64,000 bases of DNA, taken from Perca fluviatilis (Eukaryota; Chordata; Actinopteri; Perciformes; Percidae). The position numbers were made by a program, and so were the translations under genes. Numbering within the stretch: position 1 is the stretch's first letter; the number at the start of each line of letters is the position of its first letter. Below are positions 1 through 12,585 of the stretch, piece after piece. A model generated the notes under the pieces. The model worked only from the letters and a program-made list of their open reading frames with translations, did not search any database and had not been told where the DNA came from. The DNA lies in assembly GCF_010015445.1 (NCBI RefSeq), contig NC_053114.1:32692079-32756078 (forward strand), given 5' to 3'.

Positions 1-433
1 TCTGAAACCAGCTGGAGATTGAGACAGGCTTTAAGGGGCCTTCAGAACTGCTTGCTGGAGGAATTCCGAACGTGCCCGTGTATATCTATCTTGTCTGGCA
101 GGATAGATATACACCAAAACTGAAACAGGCTATTTCCGTTTTCTGGAATCAGCAGTTTTGTTTCATCCATGTCTTCTTCTTCGTGTTGTTTTGTCTCGTG
201 TTTGCAGCCATCCGGAACCACCCATGATACCATCACTACATAATTTAGCAGGAGTTTTCAATCGCGCATGCATATGTATGCGCAATCATATGTATTAATT
301 CAATTGAGAGTGTGTGTGTGTGTGTGTACAACTGAGTGCCAGCATAGAATATGCATGTGTTGATCTCTCTCTTGTTTCTTCCTGTTCCCCCTTGCTCATC
401 AGTCAAGTTTACATTTCAACCCACACTCTCTCA

Positions 434-435
<2 letters not shown>
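1..435. other. No gene recognised; left flank
   Basis: Mixed-composition sequence with a short TG run near 309-327. I see no coding signal, transposon terminus or RNA gene. The small open frames lack any recognisable domain. Confidence 0.5.

Positions 436-490
<55 letters not shown>
436..490. repeat. (CA)n microsatellite
   Basis: Uninterrupted CA dinucleotide tract of about 27 units. Open frames through it read as His-Thr or Val-Cys polymers and are not genes. Confidence 0.97.
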
Positions 491-492
<2 letters not shown>

Positions 493-655
493 CAGAGTTT
501 AGCATTCTTATTCTCTTCCTGATTTACCCTGGTCATTACTATTCTACTCAGATTTTCCAACTGATGGCCTGCTGCGTACATTTGGCTCAGATCACTCTGA
601 TTATGAATAAACAACATGGGCCAATCACAGCGCATCCATTTACATCAGTGTGATA

Positions 656-1679
<1,024 letters not shown>

Positions 1680-1926
1680 GTACAAAGCAGGGCTGTAGTA
1701 CTCGAGTCCGGTCTTGGACTCGAGTCCGGACTCGAGTCCGTTTTTCTATGGTCTCGGACTTGTCTCGGACTCGCTGGTATTCGGACTCGGACTTGTCTCG
1801 GTCTCGGCCACATGGTCTTGCCAAATATGGCTTTTGGTCTCGACCGAATCCAGGTGTCTTTACTCTTTACTATGTTCCCATATAACGTTTTCGCCGCTAC
1901 CTATGTTTGTTTACTAGGAACATAAT

Positions 1927-2035
1927 TAGGGTGACCATAAGTCCCGGTTTGACCGGGACAGTCCAGATTTTGAAGTTAATGTCCCGAGTCCCGACAAAAG
2001 CCTGTCGGGACGCAAAATGTCCCGGTTTTAAGAGG
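1927..2035. repeat. TAGGGTGACCATA-type terminus with inverted GTCCCGG repeat
   Basis: The segment opens TAGGGTGACCATAAG and continues with GTCCCGGTTT and ACCGGGACAG in inverted arrangement, then GTCCCG/CGGGAC repeats. The look is that of another hAT-like terminus inside the larger hAT. No partner end or target duplication was found, so it may be a solo end or part of the host element. Confidence 0.4.
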
Positions 2036-2376
2036 AGCGCGTCAGCCGATTTTCGGGCTTCAGCCCCAGTGTTTGAGTGTACCCCAATGTAACTTTGTCC
2101 AGTTTATTTTTCCGGGCAACGCGGCAGTGCCGCGGGTCCACCATGTTGTGTTGGTTGCTATCACCTAGCAAACCGCCTCTACGCGAGGGAAAGCTGTTAA
2201 AGCCGGGTGAAGTTTCGGAGGAATCATAGCCAAATCAGTGTAATACATTGATGCCATCAACACAAAGTTAAGGAGCGCAATACTAATGATTTAGTTTAAA
2301 GTTCCTGTGACGTGACGTTTCCAGTCTACGGTTCAGACTCAACCACACGGAGCTCTGAAGCAGACCTGTGCGTCTC

Positions 2377-2628
2377 TTAGTGTCCACTCTGTAAAATGCA
2401 GCGCAGCCTCAGATTATAACGGATGCGCTCTACTGTTGACATGCTGCGGTAGATGTGTTGCGTTTGTGCCCGCGTGTATTTCTGCAGTAGATTCGGTTTT
2501 CCACCCTGCGCGATGTAGAGCAGCGGCACGGCCACTTCTCTAGCTAAACTCTTGGTCTCATTCAGACACCCAAACAGGGCTCTGTGTCTGTCAGAAGGTC
2601 TGAGATCTACAGCAATCAAGTAATGCAC
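2377..2628 (-). CDS. Unidentified 83-codon ORF inside a hAT (possible captured exon)
   Basis: I do not recognise this protein. It lies in the CpG-rich middle of the 1688-3399 hAT on the minus strand. The frame opens at MHYLIAVDLRPSDRH and ends at RLRCILQSGH. It is mixed in composition, basic towards the C-terminus and free of simple repeats, unlike the low-complexity frames elsewhere in the window. It has no hAT transposase motif (no dimerisation motif, no LDEST-like block). It could be a captured piece of a host gene or a chance frame; another hAT in this window carries a recognisable host-gene fragment, which makes capture plausible. No splice signal or promoter supports expression. Confidence 0.25.
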   Translation of the reverse strand: MHYLIAVDLRPSDRHRALFGCLNETKSLAREVAVPLLYIAQGGKPNLLQKYTRAQTQHIYRSMSTVERIRYNLRLRCILQSGH

Positions 2629-3407
2629 AGCAGACTATGGTGCAGGTAGATTTCTGAAATACAGTGACTTTATTCTTGTAATAGCCTATTATAACTTTAT
2701 TTTTCTCAAAATCACGACTCCTCCAAATCACAGAGAACACAGATATACTGTATTTTGAGTGTGCACAAAGTTTTGGACATTGCTCAAACACATCTGAAAT
2801 ATTACAGTCCAGGGGTTTATTAATAGGCCTACATTAACAACAAAAGAGCAAAACAGGAGGGGGGAGTAAATGATTCCTAGTCTACATGTGTGCTGACTCA
2901 GATATAATTAGAAAAGTCCATCCAAAGGAGAATAAATATTTGAAAGCAATACAGAATGCCTGTTAGCCTTACTTCAATACATTCCATTATGTTTTTATAT
3001 TTGGATTGTAATCTATTTTTCTTTTTACATAAAGATATTTGCAGAATACATTGATTACATACATCTAACACTGTTATTATGAGGTATCACCATATATCAT
3101 CATTCTGTTTTCTTTAGATTAGAATATATGATATCAAGGGGAATGTCTTTACTTAAAAATCCTGGGTGTTGTGACACTGTTTTTGCTTTTAAATCAACAA
3201 ATAATAACCCCAAATGACTGATAATGTCATGGACGCATTAGACTTTTTTTTCCCTGTCCTGGACTCGGTGCTGACTCGGACCTGAACCTTTTTGGACTCG
3301 GTCTTGTCTTGGACTCGAACCTCTCTGGACTTGGTCTTGACTTGGACTCGATTAGTCGTGGTCTTGGACTTGACAAAGGTGGTCTTGACTACAGCCCTGG
3401 TACAAAG

Positions 3408-3890
3408 TCTTTTGGAGATTGGACTCCATCGAATTAATAATCTTCTTAAAGGGGTAGGAAATAGGAACATAACCCCCCGATGGAGCCCAGACACTGGTGG
3501 CGGCGGCGAATTGACCAGAGACTGGACCGAAGAGGCAACGGAGCGGTCAGCCGGGAGAAACACAACGACCGGAGGCGGCAGGGGAGGAGGAGGGTCGAGC
3601 GCTTTGCCTGAAACGACAGCTGACAGCACAAGGAGAGAACAGATTTAAAGCAGAGTTGTAAGGCTGTGATTGGCCCTTGAATCTCGTGGCCAAGTCTGAT
3701 TGGTTTAACTGACTGTCAATTCTTGAACAGCTGATTTGATTTAAGAATGAGTAGTGATTGGGTTAATGACGTCTTCCTGAAAGAATTTGCGCTGAGCTTC
3801 ATTTGTCGGTTTTGTTTTTACTCGAGACCGCAGAGGGTGGGGGTGGGAGAGGGTTTTTGTTCTTGTTCAATTGTGTTTGTCTGTTCTGTA
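3408..3890. other. GC-rich stretch, no gene recognised
   Basis: About 3470-3640 is purine/GC-rich (ggcggcggcg and gaggaggagg-like runs) with a 118-codon plus frame of low-complexity Gly/Arg/Thr composition. No domain or splice context is seen. It directly abuts the hAT target duplication. Confidence 0.4.
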
Positions 3891-3894
3891 TGTT

Positions 3895-3906
3895 TATATA
3901 TATATA

Positions 3907-3965
<59 letters not shown>

Positions 3966-3969
3966 TATA
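3895..3969. repeat. (TA)n microsatellite with flanking A-run
   Basis: TATATA, then an A-run of about 20, then roughly 20 TA units. A second A-run follows at ~3985-3999. Confidence 0.95.
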
Positions 3970-5759
3970 GTATAAAAATAATTTAAAAAAAAAAAAAAAT
4001 AAAATAAAAAGATGGATGTCTATTTCTGTTTTGGTACAATCACACATTCAAGTTTGGATTGTCACAGGGGTTCAGCGGGTTACCTCCCAACACAACTCTA
4101 ATTGTAGCCTACTTGTTGTTCAGTTCATTTACTCACTTGTTTAATTTTACCTTTTTTCCGACGATACTAAAATATATTTTAACGTTGGTAGAAATGAGTT
4201 ATTTTGGGGTGTCTAGCCTGAATTGCTTTCATTGGGTCAGCTTTAGTGACCGCACTCTCCATTTCTCTTGTCTCTCACTTGTCATATTTTCTGCTGTTTT
4301 TGAGCTGCAGGTTAAACTGACTTTGACTTTAAAGTTTCATGGCGCGCACTGTTCCACTTCTCAAATTAATAGCTTAAAATACAGATGAGGGTGGGGTGCT
4401 TTGGTGCAGAATACTGTGACTGCAGACACAGCACCTGAAGCCGATCAGAGGAACGGCTCTGACCTTTAAAGCCAGCCGCGTCACCAGGAAGAGTAACAAC
4501 CAGCCAACCGTCCAATGGTGTGTGACTTGATTTCATTTATTTATATACTACAGAAAATATGGTTAAAGCTGTGCAGGGAGTTGCCGTATTGTATGCAAGT
4601 GAAGTGGACCGATCCACCATAAGCTCATCGCACTAATTAAAATGAATAGCTTGACAAATAAAAGTAAAATTTCAGCAAACAGTCCCAGCTGCTGCAGGTG
4701 TAAGGTGACACAGCGTCCTCAATAATCCTTGATCTGTTTCATGAACAGTTAATGGAAGGCTGATTTTGTGGGTCCCTTGGAAGCGATAATGTACCTGTGA
4801 ATTCACACCACAAAATAAGACAACCCACAAAAAAAAAAAAAAAAGACTTATGATTAGTGACAGGTGTTTTTGCTCGCTGTCCAGGGATTCAGTGCTGGTG
4901 ACAGACTGTTTGGGCAACATCACTGAGGTCGTTTCACACTTGAGGATAAACACCATGTGTGTGTCTGGGGAAATGAGTCGGAATGAAGGAAATTGGTAAA
5001 TGAGGGAATATATATTTATATATACGGATGCATAGATGGATGGAGACATAGGAAGCAAGACAGTTGCAATGTGAGGATTTTAAGAAAAGACACTCTCAGC
5101 CTCCCATCTCTTCCTCTTTCACAGTTATATCTTCCTTCTTCCCTTCTCCCTCTCTCTTTCTCTCTCTCTCGCTCCTCTTTTTGTAAATTCAGTATTCTCA
5201 CCCTGTGTCAAGTGGAAGGTAGGGGACACCTGGGTGTAAATTGCTCAGCTTGCAATGGCTGGAGAAAAGCAGAAAGCAATTTCCACACCACTTCATAGTA
5301 GGGTCCATCGCCACTGTTGCCAAGCCCTGTAGGGACCTCAAACGAAAAGAGAAACCACCACTTAACTGCCAGCCAGTCAGCAAGGAGGAGATTAGGAGAG
5401 AAAGGAGCAGCGAGAGGGAAAGAGAGAGACGTTATAGCGGCTCACACTTGACTAGCAGTCGGAGCCACCCAGATTTCTGTTATTGCCACAGATTTTAAAC
5501 AGCTGCATCCACACTGTGACCGACAATAAAGAGCGTAAAGGGTGGTTCCACATCCTGGAGCAGAATACATGATTCTGAACAGGATGGGATTGTATCCACC
5601 CAGCAAACAATGTCTCTGAGGCTGCTTTTATGTGTTACATACGCTCATGGTGTTATCAATGAGCTTTTACAGCCACAGGCCAATGTTGTACACAGTACCT
5701 GGCATAAGCATGTAAAACACGTTTAGTGTCATGCCTGATCTGTGTCAGTGGTCAGGAGA
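3970..5759. other. No gene; polypyrimidine/polypurine patches
   Basis: Contains an A-run near 4831-4844, a CT-rich stretch at about 5096-5180 and a GA-rich stretch at about 5384-5430. Nothing else recognisable. Confidence 0.5.
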
Positions 5760-7842
5760 TTAAAGCCCCAGTGTGTAACGTTTGCAGTTGTTCATAATCA
5801 AAATCTGTATTGCCCTTCACAAACGTGTCCTTTTTCATGAATATTGACCACCACCATCAATTTCAAGTATTCCTATTAGTAGGGGTGTGCATTGGCACTG
5901 CCCTCACAATTCAATTTGATTACGATTCACCAGGTAACGATTCGATTCAATTCGATTCTACGATGCATTGCGATGCATCAAAATTCTACTGCACACAACA
6001 AGGCAAATTTTTCATCAGTCATGAGGCAATCAGTCAGATATCCTGTTAAGATTCCGCTGAAATTTCATGCTTTTTGGTCTAAACGACATACCCAAATTAA
6101 AAGTGGTACAGCTCCCACATACTTTGACACTCTGGGGTGTGCCTGACATCATTGGAAAAGAAACACTCTCATTTTTTTGTTACAAGTGTCAGGGTTATTC
6201 TAGGCCTTACTGACACAGAGTTACAGAGGCTAGAATGGAGGTTTTTTATTTCCGTCCAAGTCATACATCTGTAAAATGATCAAAATAAAATACTGTAAAC
6301 ACATCTGGTGATATACAGATACACCCAGGCCATTGCAACATATCTCAGGTTATTATAGAAAAAAATCCAGATGCCAAAAGACTCAAAAATTGATTTTTCT
6401 AAAGAAATGTCTGTCCGTTTTGCTGTCATCGGCTTGTCCGCTTTCATTGGCCATATCAGAGGCAAACCTGAACGGATTGGCTCATATGAGATGTCTATCA
6501 AAAGCTTAGAAGCTAGGGAATTCGATGACGCCCACTTTGAGCATGTAGAAAGCTGGGCAGAGAAGCTAGCGGCAATAACGTGCGGAAATGGAAAACATTT
6601 TTGCGTTTTTCCCTTGTGATTCGGCCAGAAACTTCAACATTGTGAGGCGAACAGATCGTTTTGGAATATAAAGCTTGGATATTACATTTCCTTGGACTCT
6701 TGGGGATTTATGAAAATCAAGTTTTGGGCAACATACCACTTTGTTGCTGAAAGGACAACGAAAACAGGTATGGATGCACTCTCGACAGCTGCGCAGATTA
6801 TGGCTGAATTGTTTTAGAGGCTAAGCTTTCAATTGGTGAGTATATTTGGAAGATTTAATGCTTTAAAGTTATAAAAACGCTCATGAGTGGAAGTTTTATC
6901 GAGGTTACAGCGACGCAGTGTCCCTTCAACGGGACAGTGATCCTTGAGAGGATATTGAACAACAGATTTTATTGGCTACTATGTGTGTATTATCACTCTC
7001 CTGTATCTTTGATCAAAGCTCTTTGCTTTGATACAGAAGTAATTGAAACTTTACAACTTTATTGTCCACTCAAGGCCAGAAAATAAACAGTGACATAATC
7101 GATTATGGCACTTTGCCGCATCGATGCTGAATCGTGCATGCCCCGCATTGCAATGCATCGCCGAATCGATTATTGTTGACACCACTACCTATTAGCTTGG
7201 AATTTTACATTTACGCTTGTACGAACTGGGGTAGACACTCCATAATGATGCGCCATCTTGAAATACGTTAGTCGGTAAGGGACATACAGGACATACTGCT
7301 CCGCCTTTCGCGTTTTCGACTCACAGCTGCTGCTAATGGGCATCGTCGCTTCCCGGCCCCGGCAAGTTTGAAGAAGGAAACATGGAGGACCACGCATATT
7401 CAAAATCCAAATTTCAGGAACAGGAGTCTTCTTCTTTGCCCAGAAAAAGAAAACTGATATTGAAAAGAGCAAGAGACCGGCGTCATCAGAAAAAAAAGAG
7501 TGAACATTGGAGCTGCTTTTGAGGCACACACCAAATCCCAACTAGTTAATTATCCTCTGGACCGCTGCTGTCTCCTTTTCTTTCTCTTTCTTTTCCGTTG
7601 GGTGGTGCCCGTGCCCGCTCGTGGTGTGAAGCGCGTGTCCACGCCACTCTTGACATGAACTCATGGATGTATTAAGAGAACGCATCAATAACCAACACGG
7701 CTGATAGACGGCCTTTTGTACACTTTCGCTTTTTGAAGTGCGAAGGCTACCGTAGCTGCAATACTGCGTGGCGAGAGAGAGGCGATTGTGATATATGATC
7801 TCAACGCTAGATGGGAGTAATTCTTACACAATGTAGCTTTAA
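5760..7842. mobile_element. TTAA-target DNA transposon (MITE), interrupted by a hAT
   Basis: The left end reads TTAAAGCCCCAGTGTGTAACG. The right end, reverse-complemented, reads TTAAAGCTACATTGTGTAAG, so the two share an imperfect TIR abutting TTAA at 5760-5763 and 7839-7842. TTAA targets are used by piggyBac and Kolobok elements. No transposase is visible. About 1.3 kb of the span is a younger hAT insertion at 5880-7187, so the original element was roughly 0.77 kb. Confidence 0.65.
5880..7187. mobile_element. hAT-type non-autonomous transposon
   Basis: The left end is TAGGGGTGTGC and the right end GTTGACACCACTA, flanked by an exact 8-bp duplication cctattag at 5872-5879 and 7188-7195. Subterminal blocks are rich in CGATTCGATT and GCATCGATGC-like words. 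No transposase ORF is apparent. It is nested in the TTAA element 5760-7842 and is therefore the younger insertion. Confidence 0.88.
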
Positions 7843-9832
7843 ACTTAACACATGCCTTCTCAATTGAGTTTTTAAGTACACTAGTACAGTGCCCGTTCAA
7901 AATATGCCTGTTTGGAACGGGCCAATTGCTTGGCCTGTGGTATTGCTGCTTGAAGCTTTCTCCAGAACCATTTAACTCCATTTTAGTGTTGTCTTTTTCG
8001 TCAACGATATTACATGTTGATATTGCCACAGTCAGCGTTTAATGACGGCGGTGCTGTCTCGTCAGCCTTTCGATTTTGTTTGCTCTAAGCGAAATGATTA
8101 GAGTGAATTTAAGATTTAAGATGGGCTTTTATTGTGAAGGGTAGAAATCGTTTTTTATTGAGGCAAAAAACATTGATTTTGAACAATTCTGCAAAATCCC
8201 AATTTTTTAAGATCTCATCTGTGCACAGCAACTCCAGTATGGTTAAGGTTAGAGAAAGATCATGGTTATGGTTAATAATAACAACCTGGTTGTCTCTAGT
8301 GCACTTGGAAGCGAACCTGAGAGCCACGTTTTCGGGCGGAGTAGAGTTTGGTTTTTTGGTCTGCACCAGAGTTCAAATGAACTTTCAAAACACCCAAAAC
8401 CACAGACTATCTGACGAAACACTCAAAGGTTTGGTTAAAAGGGCCAAGCAGCTCAGGTGTGAAAAAACCCTTTAGTCCGCTTTCTCCGTGTAGAAGCTTT
8501 GTAGTTGCCTCACACATTTCTCAGTAACCACAACTGTCAGCACCATGGAGCTCTACAGGAGGATAACAGGGCATTTACACTAGATAGCAGGTCTAGGAGT
8601 TATTCAGGGTCCTGGTTTAACCTTCCTGCGGCCCACCTTTTCTTTTGATATAATCTTTGAGAAATACTGTTTTGGCAGGGAATACACGTTTACACTATAT
8701 CACACATAAGGACAACAGGACTGAAAAAGAGACGATATTCTTCATTTATGGTAGGAACCTCCTAGCAGAGCTGCTGGGTGACTCAACAGACTAATAACTT
8801 CTAGCGGAGACTTGGTAGTACATTAGGCTACTGCACCTATTTAAAAACATCAAGACAGGCAGCCTTTGGATATAATTCAGTACCAAGCTGATCTATTAAG
8901 ATGTATTACACCCACCAGAGACCTACGGAGGGATGGCGAGGTCAGGGAAAAGTAAAGGCCTTACCTCAAGCTGCCGCCCGACATCCAAATCAGCATTTCA
9001 AAAATCACTCAGCGAGATTAAAAAGGCAGGGATTGTAAAGGATGAGTGGGGTAGAAAGGGGTAGGCAGTCACGCTCCTTACAGGAGAAGCAATGCTTGTG
9101 CTCGACTGTTGACTGTTGCCGTGATTAGATACATCTTGTTCCATTATGCATTTCCCATTTTCTATTGCATTTTCTCCAAGGAGATTTGAAACATTTCTAA
9201 TAGCTTTTTAAACGACTTGCTGTCCGGATCACTTACTGTTAGGGACTGAGACCGCAGTGCATGAAGAGGAATGCATTCTCTGTCTCCTTCTCTTTGTCTT
9301 TGGATATATATATTTTTCCCTCACCATCCTTTTTACCTCCTTTTTATTTGTATCGCACTCTTTTTTTCTCTCTCATTAATTAACATTCTCCCCATTAGCT
9401 GACATGCCGTTATTACAGTTTTTAAAATAACACAGCACTGAGTAATTGAAGTAGGCATGAACGTATATATTTATAACTATCTGCCCCTGTGGCTCATAGT
9501 GAAGTGCAGCTCTCTGCTGCTACTTTACCTGACACATTATCACATTATCTACTATTTTAAAAAGGCACAGCAAAGTGTTACAGGAGAGGTGGTATAGAAA
9601 ACAATGGGTGGTGAGATGTTGGAGTCTAAAGCATGAAGTGCATGAGCAACATCTTAAGGCAGTGAAGACAGGTAAGCTTGTTGGAAAATGACTATGGTAA
9701 AATGTTGCAATGTTTCTATTAAGAAGTTTAAAGAAAAGTGTGTACAGTGCCTTAGTGCCTTATATTATTATATTATCATTAATTTCACTGATTGTAAAGA
9801 GGAAGTTGAAGGGAGAAATATGGTTAACAACA
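7843..9832. other. No feature recognised
   Basis: About 2 kb of AT-rich sequence without recognisable transposon termini, coding exons or RNA genes. Pyrimidine-rich patches occur near 9280-9380. Confidence 0.5.
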
Positions 9833-10020
9833 CTCTAAAGCAGTGTTTCTCAACAGGGGGCGGCCACCTTCAGGGCGCTCAGTAGAAGATGATGGGGGCG
9901 TTGGACGCAATATTATTTTGGAAAGGGGGCGTTGGGCGGGTGCCCTTTGGGGGCGTTTGTTTGAAAGCTAGTTTAAAACCAAAGATTCACAATAACAATA
10001 CATGTTTACACTTAAACTAC

Positions 10021-10176
10021 TTGCAAAAAAAGTTTTCTGCAACATTAAAAACCTGCCAGTTCACGGCACTGCAACTGGACGAGACGGTGGATCATTGTTC
10101 GGCGCAGCTCCGTGCTGCCTTCAAGGAAACGGGAAGTCAGAGCATCGTCTTAAATGAGCTCCGTATTTCAGCGTGA
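10021..10176 (+). pseudogene. hAT transposase remnant
   Basis: A short plus-strand frame contains FTALQLDETVD, which resembles the FALQLDESTD block around the first catalytic Asp of ZBED/hAT transposases. It is followed by about 27 unrelated-looking residues and a stop. Only ~50 codons survive, and the remaining ~600 residues expected of a hAT transposase are missing. It lies in the correct position within the 9841-11566 element. The ORF upstream to 9889 runs through G-rich terminus sequence and is not meaningful. The product cannot be active. Confidence 0.6.
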
Positions 10177-10630
10177 AGCTGCGTTCAAAAAAATAGCAAT
10201 CGCCGCCGGGTGGTGCGACGTCCTGATGTATTCTTTAATCCCCCAATGTAGCACAAGTAGACTTTATATTTCACAGTAACAGTTTTTCGTCAGATCTTTT
10301 ATAGAACCCAACGTTTCCTACTGTACCTGAAGGCAGTTTAATTTCACGAAGAAAAGAGAAAAGAGACGAGCGAGAGATTTTTTTATTTTTTTACGAGCGA
10401 GAGATATCGACTGTGCTTTCTTGTTTGGCAAACATTTAGCTGTTCCCCAAACTCCCGGGCAATTCAGGGCTTGTGTTTGCGGTTTTAAAACTTTCTTGTT
10501 GAGCGATAGAGGAAGTGATGTCGCTGTTTACTGTAACGGGACTCCACCTCCTCAAAACGCAGCGCGATGTGGGTTGCGTCCTTCTCCAAACGTTTTTTTC
10601 TGCTATTTACTTGCAAGACAGGCGATAGCA

Positions 10631-10718
10631 AACCTAGACTTTCAAACCTAGACTCTTCAAACCTAGACTCTTCAAACCTAGACTCTTCAATCCTAGACTC
10701 TTCTAATTTATACTCTTC
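10631..10718. repeat. 15-bp tandem repeat (aacctagactcttca)
   Basis: Five to six head-to-tail copies of a unit close to aacctagactcttca; the later copies diverge. Confidence 0.85.
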
Positions 10719-10829
10719 TAAGCATCAACAAAGGGCTCTCTAACTTCAAAGGTTGTAAACTTATTTCCATTCGGCAGTAGGTGGCGTTCTTCAAGTCGTT
10801 TGTCATCACCCAAAATGAAAACCTTGTTT

Positions 10830-10940
<111 letters not shown>

Positions 10941-11059
10941 TAATCCTGCTTTTACCCCATGATAAGTGCAAGCTTGTTTTCCGTTGGAACAATTTGAATG
11001 AAAAATAGATTTGAATGTTAAATTGCTAGCTGTTTCTGATTGGCTACTGTTAGTGTTTG

Positions 11060-11060
<1 letters not shown>

Positions 11061-11113
<53 letters not shown>
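11061..11113. repeat. (TAA)n microsatellite
   Basis: About 17 ATA/TAA units followed by tacattttatttaaag. The layout (trinucleotide run next to a TTTATTTAAAGC-like word) resembles a LINE 3' tail in reverse orientation. Confidence 0.9.
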
Positions 11114-11115
<2 letters not shown>

Positions 11116-11667
11116 ATTTTATTTAAAGCCTTTCATGACACCCAAGGTCACTTCACAACCAAAAAGGACATTCAAATTATAGTCATATTATAAAGGTGCT
11201 GAGGTTCACACCATGCAGCAGGCCTTTGATAATACCTAATTATAGTTTGAATGTTACATATCTAGTAGTTCTGATTGGCTGCTGTTATTTAATTTGAATG
11301 TCAAATGGTTGCATTTAAAAAAAAAAAACTGTAAATATTTCTATTCACGTGGCTTTTTGATACCTGGGAAACTAATACATGTGTTGTTTGTCATTCAATG
11401 ATTTGATTTATTGATTATTTTTAATAACAATAGTAACGACAATAATAGGGCCTATATTAGGGTAATCATTAATATCCAGGGCAATTAGCCTACATAATAT
11501 TTGATGGGGGTTAGGGACCTGGATAATGGATAGGGGGCGCTGGCACAAAAAGGTTGAGAACCACTGCTCTAAAGCAAAGTACTTAATACCCATATCACAT
11601 TTTCCAGTAAAAATGCAATGTTTGTGCTGTGTCTGTGTGAACTGTATCCTAGAGCCACTATGGTGGT

Positions 11668-11760
11668 CATAGGCGTTGATTTCGGTGGGGACAGTGGGTA
11701 CGCGTCCCCACCACATTTCGTCATGAGTCATTTTGTACCCACCACTTTTTTTTAAAACCT
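11668..11760. mobile_element. Solo hAT terminus (AGGCGTTGATTTC family)
   Basis: Sequence AGGCGTTGATTTCGGTGGG, followed by GTCCCCACCACATTT and a repeat of CCCACCAC, resembles a hAT end carried by elements with TTF/ZMYM-type transposases in fish. No complementary end was found within the next 1.5 kb and no target duplication could be assigned. Confidence 0.4.
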
Positions 11761-11859
11761 CGAACTCAATTTAGTTAAAAAAATAAAGTTCATAACACAT
11801 AGGCCTATAATTCGTGAGCGACAGATACCAACAAATCCACTTGAAGCCCTATCCCCACA

Positions 11860-12585
11860 GGACAGGCACAGCCGATCCGCTGCGGACCTTATAGGACATA
11901 TGAGAACCGTGGGGAGTCAACCCACAGCTGCTCCGCTGCCCTGCTGAAAATGTGAAGCAGAAACGCTTAATGTCAGATAATGTCCATAATAATAGGACTT
12001 TCGGTTAGATTTTTTGAGTTTTCAGTGGTTATAATGAGCAATATGAGAGAGAAATTTGGTCATCATTAATTGTTGTTGAGGTAGTCCTACATTCTACCAC
12101 GTTAAGCTTTTTCCTTAATAGGCTCTAATGAAGCAGAAACGCTTATCAGATAACGTCCATAATAATAGGACTTTTCCAATTTAACGGGAGAGAGAGGAAC
12201 AAGAGTGATTAGGAGCATCTTCAGCCAGAGAGGACATTATTTCTTCAGCTTCTTCTTGCATTGTCACCCCGGTTGACCACCCCGAGGTGGGGCTTGCAGC
12301 AGGTGAATCGGTCGTGCTATTAACGTCATCGCTACACAATTTCTTAGTAAAACCAAAATGAATTAAACTGCCTTGTTTTTTTACCATGGCTATATGACGC
12401 TTACTGCAGAATGGATTTCAAGGACTTTGGGGCGGCCCAATAACTGCCTTAATTTTTTTTTTTTTTTATGAACTTTAAATTAACATGTCCTAAACATGAG
12501 TTGAATTTGCACCGCAGCACCGCCACGCCTTGATGCTTGCGTAGTTCGCACCCTGCATTAAACCACGTTAAGCATTTTAGAATGC
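11860..12585 (-). mobile_element. Rearranged copy of the GGGACATT/CTTAACGTGG repeat family
   Basis: Blocks here are reverse complements of blocks in the 17920-21725 element: CCACGTTAAGC, CCATAATAATAGGACT, GAAGCAGAAACGCTTA and the segment with GTGGGGAGTCAACCC (compare 21355-21420). The right end (around 12560-12585) reads CCACGTTAAGCATTTTAGAATG, which matches the terminal inverted repeat of the larger element. An intervening segment holds a 68-codon minus frame starting MVKKQGSLIHFGFTKK, faintly like the start of a TTF/hAT transposase but too short to assign. Confidence 0.6.

Larger units (their letters stand above)
1688..3399. mobile_element. hAT-type DNA transposon, non-autonomous, 1.7 kb
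   Basis: Terminal inverted repeats begin CAGGGCTGTAGT and end ACTACAGCCCTG. The element is flanked by an exact 8-bp duplication gtacaaag at 1680-1687 and 3400-3407, the hAT hallmark. Both subterminal zones (about 1700-1840 and 3250-3390) are packed with variants of GGACTCGAGTC and GTCTCGGACT in opposite orientation, probably transposase-binding arrays. No transposase ORF is visible. The interior holds a terminus-like motif, TAGGGTGACCATAAG at ~1927, followed by an inverted GTCCCGGTTT repeat, suggesting a second nested fragment. It also holds a CpG-rich segment with an 83-codon ORF (listed separately). The exact TSD makes the boundaries secure; the superfamily call rests on TSD length and TIR style. 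Confidence 0.9.

Noticed and set aside
12181..12387. Assigning the MVKKQGSLIHFGFTKK frame to a TTF-type hAT transposase
   Set aside because: Similarity is limited to a few residues recalled from memory; too weak for a gene call.
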